Assembly: GCA_002162675.1 (NCBI GenBank)
Contig: MAAE01000016.1
Location: 20,736-84,735 of the forward strand
Direction of reading: 5' to 3'
Source: Colwellia sp. 39_35_sub15_T18
GTDB taxonomy: Bacteria > Pseudomonadota > Gammaproteobacteria > Enterobacterales > Alteromonadaceae
DNA length: 64,000 nt
Part shown: piece after piece, positions 19,301 to 29,123 of the stretch
How the letters are laid out: each line of letters starts with the position of its first letter
Position numbering within the stretch: position 1 is the first letter of the stretch
Notes under the pieces: model-generated
The model's database searches: none
Told to the model about the DNA's origin: nothing
What the model saw: only the letters and a program-made list of their open reading frames with translations
Position numbers and translations under genes: made by a program

Positions 19301-19810
19301 ATGGAAATTTATACTACTCAACTACATCCGAATAAAAACTTAGATAAAGATTTGCATGGCCCTATCGATAATGACAATAATGTTAAAACAAATACCTCAA
19401 CGCATCAGTCTGATGTTGCTGAAAGTGGGAAGGTCAAAGTCACCTTATCCTCTACAGCATTAGCAATGCTTGATATTGATAATCCCCAAAACGATAAGGC
19501 TTATGAGCAGAAAACAAAAGAATATGAAATGGCCAAACGACAATATCAGGAAAAGGTAAACGACCTCCCTGTTGATTATAGAAAAATGAAAATGCTAAAG
19601 GACAGAGTTAACGAAGAGGAAATAAAACAAGAAACATCGATACTAGAACAACAGATCGCGGTTAAAAGTTTAATAATTATAGAAATAGGCCAAGAGTTTT
19701 CCCAAAAGCTTAAAGAACAAGAGCGTAGTAACCAAATTTCTCCTAAAAGTGCAATTGATATGCTAAATACCTTCAATTCCTCCCCACCAAAGGCCCCTGT
19801 AAATAACTAG
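19301..19810 (+). CDS. Orphan hypothetical protein, helical and charged
   Basis: I do not recognise this 169-residue protein. The N-terminal 45 residues are polar, then comes GKVKVTLSSTALAMLDI, then a long charged region (about 60-150, rich in Lys, Glu and Gln, e.g. YEMAKRQYQEKVNDL) that should be helical and possibly coiled-coil. There is no signal peptide or membrane segment, so it is probably cytoplasmic. ATG 19301 is chosen over an in-frame upstream ATG at 19235, which would add an unlikely hydrophobic leader; neither has a strong ribosome site. It stands alone after the repeat region and ends before a strong bidirectional terminator. Confidence 0.6.
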   Translation: MEIYTTQLHPNKNLDKDLHGPIDNDNNVKTNTSTHQSDVAESGKVKVTLSSTALAMLDIDNPQNDKAYEQKTKEYEMAKRQYQEKVNDLPVDYRKMKMLKDRVNEEEIKQETSILEQQIAVKSLIIIEIGQEFSQKLKEQERSNQISPKSAIDMLNTFNSSPPKAPVNN

Positions 19811-19950
19811 CGAGCCCGTAATACATTTTGTGTAACTGCCAATTTTAAATAAAGCTCTGTTGTTGATTTAGTCACTAGAATTGAAACTACACAACTTACA
19901 CGCTCATTGCCATCCATGGCACCGCGATATACCGTTCATCCTGAACATAA

Positions 19951-19984
19951 AAAAAGGGAGGGTGATTAATCACCCTCCCTTTTT
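19951..19984. terminator. Strong bidirectional rho-independent terminator
   Basis: The perfect 10-bp stem GGGAGGGTGA-TTAA-TCACCCTCCC (19956-19979) is flanked by five As on the left and a T-run on the right. It can therefore stop transcripts from the orphan gene (+) and from nqrM (-). Confidence 0.92.
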
Positions 19985-20019
19985 ATTTAAATCTTAGCTA
20001 GCGAAATAGTACAACAAAA

Positions 20020-20250
20020 CTACAAATTCTGTACATCTATTCTGTTTTGTAAGTTATCGGTTAGTGCTGCTTGTCGCTCACGTTCTTGGCGTTTTTCGCA
20101 CGGGTTGTCACAGTTACACTCTTTATCAATGCCAACACTGGCCAAGCCACCACAGCTTCCCGCCAGTGTTTTATTTTGGAAAATATAACCTACAGCCATG
20201 GCGGTGCCCACAACAAGGAAAAAACCAAAGGTAATTAAAAAAATCATCAT
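20020..20250 (-). CDS. nqrM: Na+-NQR maturation protein NqrM
   Basis: Small membrane protein of 76 residues (former DUF539) needed to insert the iron centre between NqrD and NqrE. One N-terminal transmembrane helix is followed by the cysteine set C33, C45, C47 and C51 (GSCGG, then ECNCDNPC), proposed as iron ligands. It lies downstream of nqrF-apbE on the same strand, the usual place. Confidence 0.95.
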   Translation of the reverse strand: MMIFLITFGFFLVVGTAMAVGYIFQNKTLAGSCGGLASVGIDKECNCDNPCEKRQERERQAALTDNLQNRIDVQNL

Positions 20251-20310
20251 AATAATTGTATGCCTATCATTATTTACTGTCTTCGAAACGAAAAACTATC
20301 GACCGAAACC

Positions 20311-21342
20311 TTACTTGAGATACTGCTTGAATTTTACCGTAAACTGTTCGGTAAAGCCATGCTCGGTTTTAGAGATAAACAAGGCGGCTAGACCATGCTG
20401 CTGAGCGAATTCCATACCCTGCTCTGCTCCCATCACCATTAAAGTAGTAGACAAACCATCTGCGGTCATTGAGCTCGGCGTAATGACAGTCACTGAAACT
20501 AAATGATGATTAATGGGTTTCCCCGTTGCGGGATCGATAATATGAGAAAAACGCTGACCATCCGCTTCAAAATAAATTCGATAATCACCTGAGGTAGCTA
20601 CAGCATTATCTTTTGGAATAACCACTTCGTGAATAGCTCGCTGCACTCCAGAGGGATCTAAAATGGGTTTTTCAATAGCAATAGCCCAAAGCTCACCCGT
20701 ATCCTTAAAGCCCTTTAAACGCATTTCTCCGCCAATTTCCACTATATAGTTACCAATGCCATTAACTTCTATTAATTCTGCAACCATATCAACACCATAG
20801 CCTTTTGCGGTGGTTGATAAATCAATATAAAGGTTAGGAATAGATTTTGATAGCTGTCTACCGTCTAAATGCAAGTTATGTAAGCCAACTCGAGCACGGG
20901 CGCTTACTAGCGCTTCATCACTTGGCACTGTTTCTGGACGATGCTTAGGGCCAAAGCCCCAGAGGTTAACGAGCGGGCCGACGGTAATATCCAACTTACC
21001 ACCACTGAGTTCACCTAAACGAATAGACTCAGCCAATACTCGCGCAAAACCAACTGAGATTTCAACGGGCTCTGTGGAATGTGATTTATTAAAAGCCGAT
21101 ATTTCAGAATCAGGCATATAAGTCGACATTTGCTGATTCACTTGCTGAAGCACAGCCTCAATTTTCTCGTGCAGCTTAAGCGTTTCAACCTGCTCTATGG
21201 TTGCAACAACTTTAATATTATAGGTGGTTCCCATAGTACGACCCTGTAGCAAGATTTCTTTTTTCGCAGAGTCATTACTAGGGAAACAGGCGGTTATGCT
21301 AATAGTTAACAATACCACCAGCATTAGTTTGAGTTTATTCAT
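20311..21342 (-). CDS. apbE: FAD:protein FMN transferase ApbE (lipoprotein)
   Basis: Periplasmic Mg-dependent flavin transferase of 343 residues that attaches FMN covalently to the SGAT threonines of NqrB and NqrC. The N-terminus has a lipobox ending at C19. The ApbE core includes GRTMGTTYNI, TVGPLVNLWGFGP and the C-terminal ATSGDYRIYF and HIIDPATGKP motifs. It follows nqrF after a 266-bp gap that holds a palindromic terminator and a family B element, so it may be partly uncoupled from the nqr operon. Confidence 0.95.
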   Translation of the reverse strand: MNKLKLMLVVLLTISITACFPSNDSAKKEILLQGRTMGTTYNIKVVATIEQVETLKLHEKIEAVLQQVNQQMSTYMPDSEISAFNKSHSTEPVEISVGFARVLAESIRLGELSGGKLDITVGPLVNLWGFGPKHRPETVPSDEALVSARARVGLHNLHLDGRQLSKSIPNLYIDLSTTAKGYGVDMVAELIEVNGIGNYIVEIGGEMRLKGFKDTGELWAIAIEKPILDPSGVQRAIHEVVIPKDNAVATSGDYRIYFEADGQRFSHIIDPATGKPINHHLVSVTVITPSSMTADGLSTTLMVMGAEQGMEFAQQHGLAALFISKTEHGFTEQFTVKFKQYLK

Positions 21343-21439
21343 CTGAGTATTCCAAATTTATTATTTACATCAAAATACTTATTTAAAATAGTTTGATGTA
21401 AATATTAAATATAGTGGCTAAGCCACAGCTATAAAAAGA

Positions 21440-21465
21440 ATAAAGACGACCTAGGTCGTCTTTAT
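21440..21465. terminator. Palindromic terminator between nqrF and apbE
   Basis: AAAGACGACCTAGGTCGTCTTT (21442-21463, written as two 11-base arms AAAGACGACCT and AGGTCGTCTTT) is a perfect palindrome flanked by A/T-rich DNA on both sides. Its place after nqrF suggests that nqr transcription is at least partly stopped before apbE. Confidence 0.7.
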
Positions 21466-21487
21466 ATTTCACTTAAATTCTTGATGT

Positions 21488-21609
21488 ATATTTTACAGTT
21501 AAGCGCTGAATAGTGGTGTTAATTCAAGGCGGATGCACGGAGTTGACGTTAGTCAATGAGTACATCCAACGCTGAAATAGCGCCAATAGGCAAGCTTAAC
21601 GTAAAATAT
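21488..21609 (-). repeat. Dispersed palindrome, family B copy 1
   Basis: A 122-bp inverted repeat. Outer arms ATATTTTACAGTTAAGC (21488-21504) and GCTTAACGTAAAATAT (21594-21609) match except for one extra base. An inner GGAT/ATCC stem surrounds a 29-nt core (21535-21563) with TTGAC-GTTA-GTCAA. The right arm's last base is the first base of the nqrF stop codon complement. A second copy is at 55351-55447. No transposase is nearby, so it is MITE-like in form. Confidence 0.8.
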
Positions 21610-22832
21610 TAGCCACCGAAGTCATCTAGCATAATGTTCTCGTCTTCTACACCAAGATCTTTAAGCATATTAATCACTGCCGCATTCATCATTGGTGGAC
21701 CACACATGTAGTATTCACAATCTTCGGGTGCTTCATGGTCTTTCAAATACTCTTCAAAAAGAACATTATGAATAAAACCTGTCATGCCATCCCAGTTATC
21801 TTCAGGTTGTGGATCAGACAGTGCAACATGCCATTGGAAGTTATCATTATCAGCCGCTAGACCGTTATAATCATCTTCATAGAACATTTCACGTTTAGAA
21901 CGTGCGCCATACCAAAAACTCATTTTACGCTTAGACTCTAAACGCTTAAGTTGATCAAAGATATGAGAACGCATTGGCGCCATACCAGCACCACCACCGA
22001 TAAAGACCATTTCGTTATCAGTTTCTTTAGCGAAGAACTCACCAAATGGCCCTGAAATAGTCACTTTATCACCCGCTTTTAAACTAAAGATAAATGATGA
22101 CATTTTACCTGCTGGTAAATGCAAACGTCCAGGAGGTGGCGTAGCAATACGCACATTAAGCATAATAATACCTTCCTCTTCTGGATAATTCGCCATTGAG
22201 TAAGCACGTAATGTGTCGGTATCAACTTTTGATTCGACATCGAAAAAGCCAAAATGATTCCAATCACCTTTATATTGCTCATCAATGTCAAAATCACTGT
22301 ATTTAACATGATGTGCTGGTGCTTCAATTTGAATGTAACCACCGGCTTTAAACGGTACAGATTCGCCATTTGGAATTTGTAGTTTCAATTCTTTAATGAA
22401 AGTTGCTTTGTTATCATTAGAGATAACTTCACATTCCCATTGTTGAACACCGAAGATTTCATCTTCTACTTCAATTTCCATGTCTTGTTTAACAGCAACC
22501 TGACAGGCTAAACGACAACCTGATTTTGCTTCACGTTTATTGATGTGACCTTCTTCCGTTGGAAGAATATCACCACCACCTGAATGCACTTCAACGCGAC
22601 ATTGGCCACAAGTACCACCGCCGCCACAAGCCGAAGGAATAAAAATACCTTGATCAGCTAATGCACCTAATAATTTGCCACCCGCCGCAGTTGTCACTGC
22701 TTTTGTCGGGTCGCCATTTATACTTATCGTTACGTCACCACTTGATACTAACTTAGACTTAGCAAATAAAATCACTAACACTAAGGCAACAACTATCGCA
22801 GTAAACATCGATACGCCGAGAATAATTTCCAT
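21609..22832 (-). CDS. nqrF: Na+-translocating NADH:quinone reductase subunit F
   Basis: NADH-oxidising entry subunit of 407 residues. An N-terminal membrane helix (about 3-24) is followed by a 2Fe-2S ferredoxin domain with C69, C75, C78 and C110. Then come the FAD-binding domain (RAYSMANYP) and the NADH-binding domain ([23 protein letters not shown]). Electrons pass FAD to 2Fe-2S to the NqrDE iron centre. It is the last gene of the six-gene nqr cluster. Confidence 0.98.
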   Translation of the reverse strand: MEIILGVSMFTAIVVALVLVILFAKSKLVSSGDVTISINGDPTKAVTTAAGGKLLGALADQGIFIPSACGGGGTCGQCRVEVHSGGGDILPTEEGHINKREAKSGCRLACQVAVKQDMEIEVEDEIFGVQQWECEVISNDNKATFIKELKLQIPNGESVPFKAGGYIQIEAPAHHVKYSDFDIDEQYKGDWNHFGFFDVESKVDTDTLRAYSMANYPEEEGIIMLNVRIATPPPGRLHLPAGKMSSFIFSLKAGDKVTISGPFGEFFAKETDNEMVFIGGGAGMAPMRSHIFDQLKRLESKRKMSFWYGARSKREMFYEDDYNGLAADNDNFQWHVALSDPQPEDNWDGMTGFIHNVLFEEYLKDHEAPEDCEYYMCGPPMMNAAVINMLKDLGVEDENIMLDDFGG

Positions 22833-22862
22833 CGACTTTTCCTTAAATTGTTATCTAAATCG

Positions 22863-23486
22863 TTACAAAGAAATACCACCGAATGATAGAAACCCGAAGG
22901 CCATCAATCCAGCAGTAATAAACGTAATACCTAAACCTTTTAATCCGTCTGGCACATCAGAGTATTTCATCTTCTCGCGAAGACCAGCCATTAGTACAAT
23001 AGCTAACATCCAACCCACGCCTGAACCAATGCCGTAAACAACACTTTCGCCAAAGGTAAGATTTTTCGCCACCATAAATGAAACAGCACCAAAAATAGCA
23101 CAGTTAACGGTAATTAGCGGTAGGAATATACCAAGCGCTTGATACAAAGCCGGGAAATATTTATCTAACGTCATTTCCAAAATTTGTACTAGAGCAGCAA
23201 TCACCCCAATAAAGGTTATAAATGATAAGAAACTTAAATCGATAGACTCTGCTGGATCAGTAATGCCCATAATGCTATCTAACGCACCTGGCGCCAATAT
23301 AGCTTGGTAGATCACTTGGTTTACTGGTACTGCAATACCAAGTACCACAACCACTGCGACACCCAGACCAATAGCGGTGCTAACTTTTTTAGAAACAGCT
23401 AAGAAGGTACACATACCTAAAAAGAAGGTTAATGCTAAGTTCTCAATGAAAATAGACTTAACAAAAATACTTAAATAATGTTCCAT
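22863..23486 (-). CDS. nqrE: Na+-NQR subunit E
   Basis: Integral membrane subunit of 207 residues with six helices. The start [20 protein letters not shown] at ATG 23484-23486 is canonical, and the [11 protein letters not shown] cysteine is one of those that hold iron at the NqrD/NqrE interface. A longer in-frame version would run into nqrD and is rejected. It lies 4 bp after nqrD. Confidence 0.96.
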   Translation of the reverse strand: MEHYLSIFVKSIFIENLALTFFLGMCTFLAVSKKVSTAIGLGVAVVVVLGIAVPVNQVIYQAILAPGALDSIMGITDPAESIDLSFLSFITFIGVIAALVQILEMTLDKYFPALYQALGIFLPLITVNCAIFGAVSFMVAKNLTFGESVVYGIGSGVGWMLAIVLMAGLREKMKYSDVPDGLKGLGITFITAGLMAFGFLSFGGISL

Positions 23487-23490
23487 TGGG

Positions 23491-24114
23491 CTAATCCTTC
23501 TCAACTTGTTCTGGTTTATACTGGCGAACAGCCCAGATGATAAAACCAATAATGAAGAATGAACTAAATGGCAAAACCAATAGACCATTACCTTGATACC
23601 AACCATTATTTTGAATTAAAGGGAAAACCTCAAAACCAAACAAAGTACCAAAACCAAATAATTCACGGAAAAAAGCAACAACCATCAAGACTGCGCCATA
23701 ACCTAAACCGTTCCCTACACCATCTAAGAAGCTCACTCCAGGCTTTTCTTTCATAGCAAAAGCTTCAGCACGACCCATAACAATACAGTTAGTAATAATC
23801 AAACCAATGAATACTGACAATTCTTTTGATAATTGATACGAGAAAGCTTTTAATACTTGGTCAACCACGATTACTAGTGAAGCAATAATCGCCATTTGCA
23901 CGATAATACGCACACTTGACGGTATTTGGTTACGAATAAGCGAAATAAACAAGTTTGAAAATGCAGTCACTAATATAACCGCAATGGTCATTACCACAGC
24001 GTTGGCCATTGAGCTAGTAACAGCTAAGGCAGAACAAACCCCTAAAACTTGTAAAGCAATTGGGTTGTTATCAACAACAGGTCCAAAGAGGACTTTTTTA
24101 GTATCTGAAGACAT
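23491..24114 (-). CDS. nqrD: Na+-NQR subunit D
   Basis: Membrane subunit of 207 residues, homologous to NqrE in inverted topology. The conserved GVCSALAVT segment near the N-terminus and [13 protein letters not shown] carry the partner cysteines of the interface iron centre. Its start overlaps the nqrC stop by one base. Confidence 0.96.
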   Translation of the reverse strand: MSSDTKKVLFGPVVDNNPIALQVLGVCSALAVTSSMANAVVMTIAVILVTAFSNLFISLIRNQIPSSVRIIVQMAIIASLVIVVDQVLKAFSYQLSKELSVFIGLIITNCIVMGRAEAFAMKEKPGVSFLDGVGNGLGYGAVLMVVAFFRELFGFGTLFGFEVFPLIQNNGWYQGNGLLVLPFSSFFIIGFIIWAVRQYKPEQVEKD

Positions 24115-24902
24115 TAGTTCAATCCCCCATTAGTTATTTTATTAGGAAAGTTGGCAATAAATGGCCCATAGCCTTCGTCACCTAGCCAAAAATGTAAGGT
24201 ATGCTCAACACCATCACTGGTTAATGTTGCACCCGATAACGCATCAACACCGTGAACATCACCTTGTTTAGCGCCGCCTTTAACTATTTTGATAGCAACA
24301 TCACCTTGGTCGTTATACACTTTTTTACCTGGCCATAAAGCTTTCCATTTAGGGTTAAGCACTTCTGCGCCTAATCCTGGAGTTTCTTTAAGATCAGAGT
24401 AAACAACACTACGTACTGTATTTAAATCAGGAGCTAAACCGACAAAACCATACATTAAATCCCATAAACCTGAACCTATAATAGGTAGTACTATGGTATC
24501 TAATTGACCTTGTTCATTATTGACTAAATAGACAACGGCACGATTGGCACGGCGATTGATTCCGGCCATATCGTTTTCAGGCTTAATACTTATAGTTTCA
24601 TCGCGCGCATCGGTGCGTTCGTCAAACATATCAGTATCACCGTCAATGATGTTACCTGTGTTCAGATCTATCATTTTGGCGACAACAAACTTGCCATAAG
24701 TACCAACGATATCAGACCCTGCTTTTTCAAGTAAGCCAGAGGCTTCAAGAATTTTAGTTTGTTTATCAAGCAATTTGTTAGCTTGTTGCAATGGCTTTAA
24801 GCCAACCGCAGAGATAGACACCAAGGCAGCACAAACTAGACAAATGATGAAAACAAAGATCAGTGTGCCACCGAAAGTTTCTTTCTTTTTAGTATCAGAC
24901 AT
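24114..24902 (-). CDS. nqrC: Na+-NQR subunit C (covalent FMN)
   Basis: Subunit of 262 residues with one N-terminal transmembrane helix and a periplasmic domain. The SGAT flavinylation motif is present at residues 223-226 ([11 protein letters not shown]), the site modified by ApbE. ATG 24900-24902 (MSDTKKKE) is chosen; it overlaps nqrB by 8 bp. Confidence 0.96.
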   Translation of the reverse strand: MSDTKKKETFGGTLIFVFIICLVCAALVSISAVGLKPLQQANKLLDKQTKILEASGLLEKAGSDIVGTYGKFVVAKMIDLNTGNIIDGDTDMFDERTDARDETISIKPENDMAGINRRANRAVVYLVNNEQGQLDTIVLPIIGSGLWDLMYGFVGLAPDLNTVRSVVYSDLKETPGLGAEVLNPKWKALWPGKKVYNDQGDVAIKIVKGGAKQGDVHGVDALSGATLTSDGVEHTLHFWLGDEGYGPFIANFPNKITNGGLN

Positions 24903-26097
24903 TACGAGCAAGCCTCCGTTTGATGTTGCCTTGCACTACAAAGTAATCAAACAATGGTGCGAACAAGTTAGCGAATAAAATAGCTAACATCATGCCTTCT
25001 GGGAATGCAGGGTTTACGACACGAACTAACACGACCATGATCCCCACTAAAGCACCAAACCAGTATTTACCGGTATTAGTGAAAGAAGCTGAAACAGGGT
25101 CAGTTGCCATAAACATCATACCAAAAGCAAAACCGCCCACTACTAAGTGCCAATACCATGGCATAGCAAATAGAGCATTAGTATCACTACCAATGGCATT
25201 GAATAAGAACGCTGTAGCGACCATACCACCAAACACACCTAACACGATACGCCATGAAGCAATGCCTTTATAAAGGATATAAGCACCACCTAATAAAATG
25301 GCGAAGGTTGAAACTTCACCTACTGAACCGGGAATGAATCCCCAAAATGCGTTCCACCAATCAGCATTCATTGAATAATCAACTAAGCCTTGGTTAGCAG
25401 CACTAAGCATAGTTGCACCAGAGAAACCATCAGCAGCAACCCAAACAGCATCACCTGAAATTTGTGCAGGATAAGCGAAGAATAAAAACGCACGACCCGC
25501 TAATGCTGGGTTCAAAAAGTTTTTACCCGTACCACCAAATACTTCTTTGGCAACAACAATACCAAAGGTGATACCGATAGCTACTTGCCATAAAGGTATA
25601 GTTGCAGGCACGATAAGCGCAAACAAAATAGATGAAACAAAGAAGCCTTCATTAACCTCATGCTTACGCACAGCAGCAAATAATACTTCCCAGAAACCAC
25701 CAACAATAAAGGTAACCGCATAAATGGGTAGAAAGAAGCATCCGCCATAAAGCATCATGCTAAACCAGCCTGACTCAGCTGAAAGCACACCACCTAACAT
25801 AGCAAACAAGGCTGTTTGCCATGTATCAGGCATAGCATAACCATTGGCTAAAGCATCAACTGCTTGAAAACCAATGTTGTACATACCAAAGAACATGGCT
25901 GGAAAAACCGCAAGCCATACTGTGATCATGATACGTTTTAAATCAATGCTATCACGTACGTGGGTTTTACCCTTGTTTACATAACCAGGAGTAAATAAAC
26001 CAGTAGCCACAGCTTCATAAAGTGCAAACCACTTTTCATGTTTGCCGCCTTTTTCAAAATGCGGCTCAATATCTTCAATAAACTTTTTCAAGCCCAT
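24895..26097 (-). CDS. nqrB: Na+-NQR subunit B (covalent FMN, riboflavin site)
   Basis: Large membrane subunit of 400 residues with about ten helices. It forms much of the Na+ path and binds ubiquinone and riboflavin. The covalent FMN motif SGATML is visible at about residue 227 ([12 protein letters not shown]). The N-terminus ([19 protein letters not shown]) is typical. It starts 2 bp after nqrA and overlaps nqrC. Confidence 0.97.
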   Translation of the reverse strand: MGLKKFIEDIEPHFEKGGKHEKWFALYEAVATGLFTPGYVNKGKTHVRDSIDLKRIMITVWLAVFPAMFFGMYNIGFQAVDALANGYAMPDTWQTALFAMLGGVLSAESGWFSMMLYGGCFFLPIYAVTFIVGGFWEVLFAAVRKHEVNEGFFVSSILFALIVPATIPLWQVAIGITFGIVVAKEVFGGTGKNFLNPALAGRAFLFFAYPAQISGDAVWVAADGFSGATMLSAANQGLVDYSMNADWWNAFWGFIPGSVGEVSTFAILLGGAYILYKGIASWRIVLGVFGGMVATAFLFNAIGSDTNALFAMPWYWHLVVGGFAFGMMFMATDPVSASFTNTGKYWFGALVGIMVVLVRVVNPAFPEGMMLAILFANLFAPLFDYFVVQGNIKRRLARNV

Positions 26098-26099
26098 GA

Positions 26100-27437
26100 C
26101 TAACCTTCCTTTTCAATTGTGGTTAGGCAATCACGAAGGTATACGCCGTAATCTGTTTTGCCTGGGCAAACAAATGTACAAAGCGCTAAATCTTCTTCGT
26201 CTAGCTCTAAGGCACCAAGTTGTTGTGCGGTGTCGGTATCACCGGCCACTAAATCACGCAATAACATGGTGGGTAAAATATCTAAAGGCATAACGCGCTC
26301 AAAGTTACCAATCGGCACCATGTCACGCTCACTACCGTTAGTAGTGGTGGTCATATTGAATAGTTTCTTCGGGAAGAAGTGAGACATATATGCACGCGTT
26401 ACTGAAAATTTATTCGGGCCAGGATACATATAGCCAATAAATTCTTTTTCACGACCTTCAAGGATCAGCACAACTTGTACATGATAACGACCTAAATAGC
26501 CGTGTACTGCGCTTGCTGTTGAGCCCATTAATAACGAGCCAGAAACAACACGTAGCTCACCAGCTATTGCTTCGTTTGCCGTTAATTCAGCCGTGCTTGC
26601 ACCTAATACAGTGCGAACTAAACGAGGGTTTTTAGCCGCAGGTCCCGCCAGAGAAATAACACGCGTGCTATCAAGTTCACCTGAGGTAAATAACTGACCA
26701 AAAGCAATAACATCTTGATAACCAACATGCCATACAAATTTGTCTGCACTAGCTGGTTTTAAGAAGTGGATATGTGTACCCACTAAACCAGCAGGATGTT
26801 TACCCGCAAATTCATTGACTTGTACAGCTTCGGCAACAGGAATATTCGCACCTGGTGCTTTACTAACAAAGACTTCGCCACTCGTTAAACGAGATAAAAT
26901 GGTTAAACCATTTTTAAAGGCTTCTGCTTGCTCACCAATAACAACTTCAGGGTTAGCGGCCAGAGGATTAGTATCCATGGCGCTAACAAAAATTGCAGTT
27001 GCCGTAGAGTCTATTGCCGGTACTTTGCTAAATGGGCGAGTTCTTAATGCCGTCCATAAGCCTGACTCAACTAAATTTTTGACCACATCTTCTCGTGATA
27101 CTGAACCTAATTCGCTGGCAGAATAACGGGCAAACGTAATTTGATCATCACCATTTACTTCAAGGACGACAGACTGTAAAACACGTTTTTCACCACGGTT
27201 AATTTCTTTGACAACACCGGCAGCTTGAGCTGTGAATTTAACGCCAGGGTTCTTTTTATCACTAAAAATCACCTGACCTTTTTTAACGCGATCACCCACT
27301 TTAACAAACATGGTTGGACGCATACCCACAAACTCTTCACCTAATGTTGCAACGGTTTTGATGGACGGACCATCATGGATTACCTGCTGTGGAGTTCCCT
27401 TTACAGGAACATCTAAGCCTTTTTTTATTGTAATCAT
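26100..27437 (-). CDS. nqrA: Na+-NQR subunit A
   Basis: Cytoplasmic peripheral subunit of 445 residues, first gene of the operon. The start [18 protein letters not shown] at ATG 27435-27437 is canonical for NqrA; an upstream in-frame ATG is rejected. Later segments such as [16 protein letters not shown] (here [13 protein letters not shown]) and [15 protein letters not shown] near the C-terminus match the family. The promoter should lie in the 349-bp gap before it. Confidence 0.97.
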   Translation of the reverse strand: MITIKKGLDVPVKGTPQQVIHDGPSIKTVATLGEEFVGMRPTMFVKVGDRVKKGQVIFSDKKNPGVKFTAQAAGVVKEINRGEKRVLQSVVLEVNGDDQITFARYSASELGSVSREDVVKNLVESGLWTALRTRPFSKVPAIDSTATAIFVSAMDTNPLAANPEVVIGEQAEAFKNGLTILSRLTSGEVFVSKAPGANIPVAEAVQVNEFAGKHPAGLVGTHIHFLKPASADKFVWHVGYQDVIAFGQLFTSGELDSTRVISLAGPAAKNPRLVRTVLGASTAELTANEAIAGELRVVSGSLLMGSTASAVHGYLGRYHVQVVLILEGREKEFIGYMYPGPNKFSVTRAYMSHFFPKKLFNMTTTTNGSERDMVPIGNFERVMPLDILPTMLLRDLVAGDTDTAQQLGALELDEEDLALCTFVCPGKTDYGVYLRDCLTTIEKEG

Positions 27438-27786
27438 AAACACTTGCACTACTTTTGATGGGAGTATAAAAATCAAACACTTATCAATTATTCAAAACTT
27501 AATAAAATTTAAGTTTTAAAAACTTATAAGTAATTGATTTCAGTGTATTTCAGTAAAGAACTTATTATTTCTTTCGAAAAAACAAGACCTACTGGCTCTA
27601 AGTTAAAATTTTCTGACGCGATATTACCACAAAAAGCCCTTTTTATTCTACGGGCATTAGAAAGTTTTCATTACAATTTAGACTATAGTTGCATGTTTTG
27701 CCTGAAAATTAGCCAAAATATAAATTTTTTATTTTAGCTATATGATATTTTCCACGTTAACTAGCGATTTAATACCTTATAAAATG
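27438..27786. promoter_or_regulatory. AT-rich leader and promoter region of the nqr operon, with a 56-bp palindrome
   Basis: No supported gene. Outer arms ATCAATTA (27483-27490) and TAATTGAT (27531-27538) are perfect complements. Inside are AACTT/AAGTT arms and ACTTATAAGT (27522-27531). The palindrome lies 46-101 bp upstream of the nqrA start and could be an operator or a leader hairpin. Confidence 0.45.
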
Positions 27787-28851
27787 CTATAAAATGCAAT
27801 TTCGACCTGCATCTTTTGCTTGATATAACTTAGCATCGGCATCTTTTAACTTACTTTCAATTTCACCATAACTATACGCTATAGCCACACCAAAGCTCAT
27901 GGTGACACGCAAGGTTTTTTGATCATGGATTATTTTCATTGTGGCAACTTTTTTGCGTACTTTTTCAGCTATTTTTAAACCAATATCATACGTAGTTTGA
28001 GAAAATAATAATAAAAATTCTTCCCCTCCTACTCGCGCAACTATGTCTTCACTACGGATACATTGTTCTATCGTTCGAGATAATTGCGTTAACACCTCAT
28101 CCCCCATTTGATGACCATAATCATCATTAAAGCGTTTAAAAAGGTCAACATCAGCCATAATTAACACCATAGGAAAACTGTTATTAATGTTGGTTTTGCA
28201 GGTAGGGAAAAAAACAGCATCAACAAAACGACGATTGGGTAAATGCGTTAAAGCATCAGTATTTGCCTGCTGCTCTTTACTCAAGTTTAAATCACTCATT
28301 TTGATATGGCTCCGCTCCCGATAATGCTCATTGATATAACTAATCGCATTGACAGCAAACAAGGAGGCAAGAAAACGAAAACCTTCATGAGCCCGATATT
28401 GAGCCTGTAAATACTCGGGCAAAGCCAATAAAAGTACCAATGACAAAAAGAGTAAACAGTTGAACCAAAACCCCAAAAAACGACCTAATAAGACAAAAAT
28501 AACCATGGGAAAAGGAAAAACCCAGTATAAAGCCGTATTCTCAATGCCGCCGTGATGCACCAAAGCTAAACAAAAAAAGATCATGAAAAGACCACAAATA
28601 GTGCAACACAATTGCAGGTTATGCTTAATATAATACAGCAGTAAATTGGCTAAAATAGCCGTAGCACCAATCAAAGTTATCGTGGAAATACTGCGGCTTT
28701 CTTGCATAAAGTTGCTATAGCTGAATGTAAGCAGCATCACAATACCAAAATAACTAAAAGCCAAAAAAGAATAAAGGCGACGTTTTTGATCGACATCAAG
28801 GCTGAGGGAATCATCAAAAAAGTGTGTTAACCAATAACGAGCATTCGACAT
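27787..28851 (-). CDS. Membrane-bound diguanylate cyclase (GGDEF)
   Basis: Protein of 354 residues. The N-terminal half (about 25-185) has five or six membrane helices of no named sensor type. The C-terminal GGDEF domain (about 195-354) has an intact active site GGEEF and, five residues before it, an RSED inhibitory I-site. It should make cyclic di-GMP and be product-inhibited. It stands alone between the nqr operon and fabV, and its input signal is unknown. Confidence 0.93.
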   Translation of the reverse strand: MSNARYWLTHFFDDSLSLDVDQKRRLYSFLAFSYFGIVMLLTFSYSNFMQESRSISTITLIGATAILANLLLYYIKHNLQLCCTICGLFMIFFCLALVHHGGIENTALYWVFPFPMVIFVLLGRFLGFWFNCLLFLSLVLLLALPEYLQAQYRAHEGFRFLASLFAVNAISYINEHYRERSHIKMSDLNLSKEQQANTDALTHLPNRRFVDAVFFPTCKTNINNSFPMVLIMADVDLFKRFNDDYGHQMGDEVLTQLSRTIEQCIRSEDIVARVGGEEFLLLFSQTTYDIGLKIAEKVRKKVATMKIIHDQKTLRVTMSFGVAIAYSYGEIESKLKDADAKLYQAKDAGRNCIL

Positions 28852-29055
28852 AAAAATAGAGCACAGAACAAAGAATACAGTAACTATAGTTAATAACTTT
28901 AATTTGAGCTAGGCGAGAGCACTTTTCATTTAATATTTAAGTATTTACATTTTTACAGAGAAATAATATGAAGTGACTTCAAATAACATAATAGCGTTAA
29001 ATCGGGGATATTAGGGTAATAAATAATCGAAAAATAATGCCTAAAAAAAGACATA

Positions 29056-29087
29056 AAAAAGCTGAACTCAAACAGACTGAGTTCAGC
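29056..29087 (-). terminator. Rho-independent terminator of fabV
   Basis: The perfect 9-bp stem GCTGAACTC (29061-29069) / GAGTTCAGC (29079-29087), read on the minus strand, is followed by a T-run (complement of 29055-29060). It lies 37 bp after the fabV stop. Confidence 0.9.
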
Positions 29088-29123
29088 TTTTTCACTTAAA
29101 CAATAGCACTAATAAAACACAAA

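Noticed and set aside
22675..23037. 120-residue plus-strand frame across nqrF/nqrE
   Set aside because: Antisense shadow of two well-defined nqr genes.
27534..27737. 67-residue plus-strand frame in the nqr leader
   Set aside because: AT-rich with no ribosome site, and it overlaps the palindromic leader region; no protein-like pattern.
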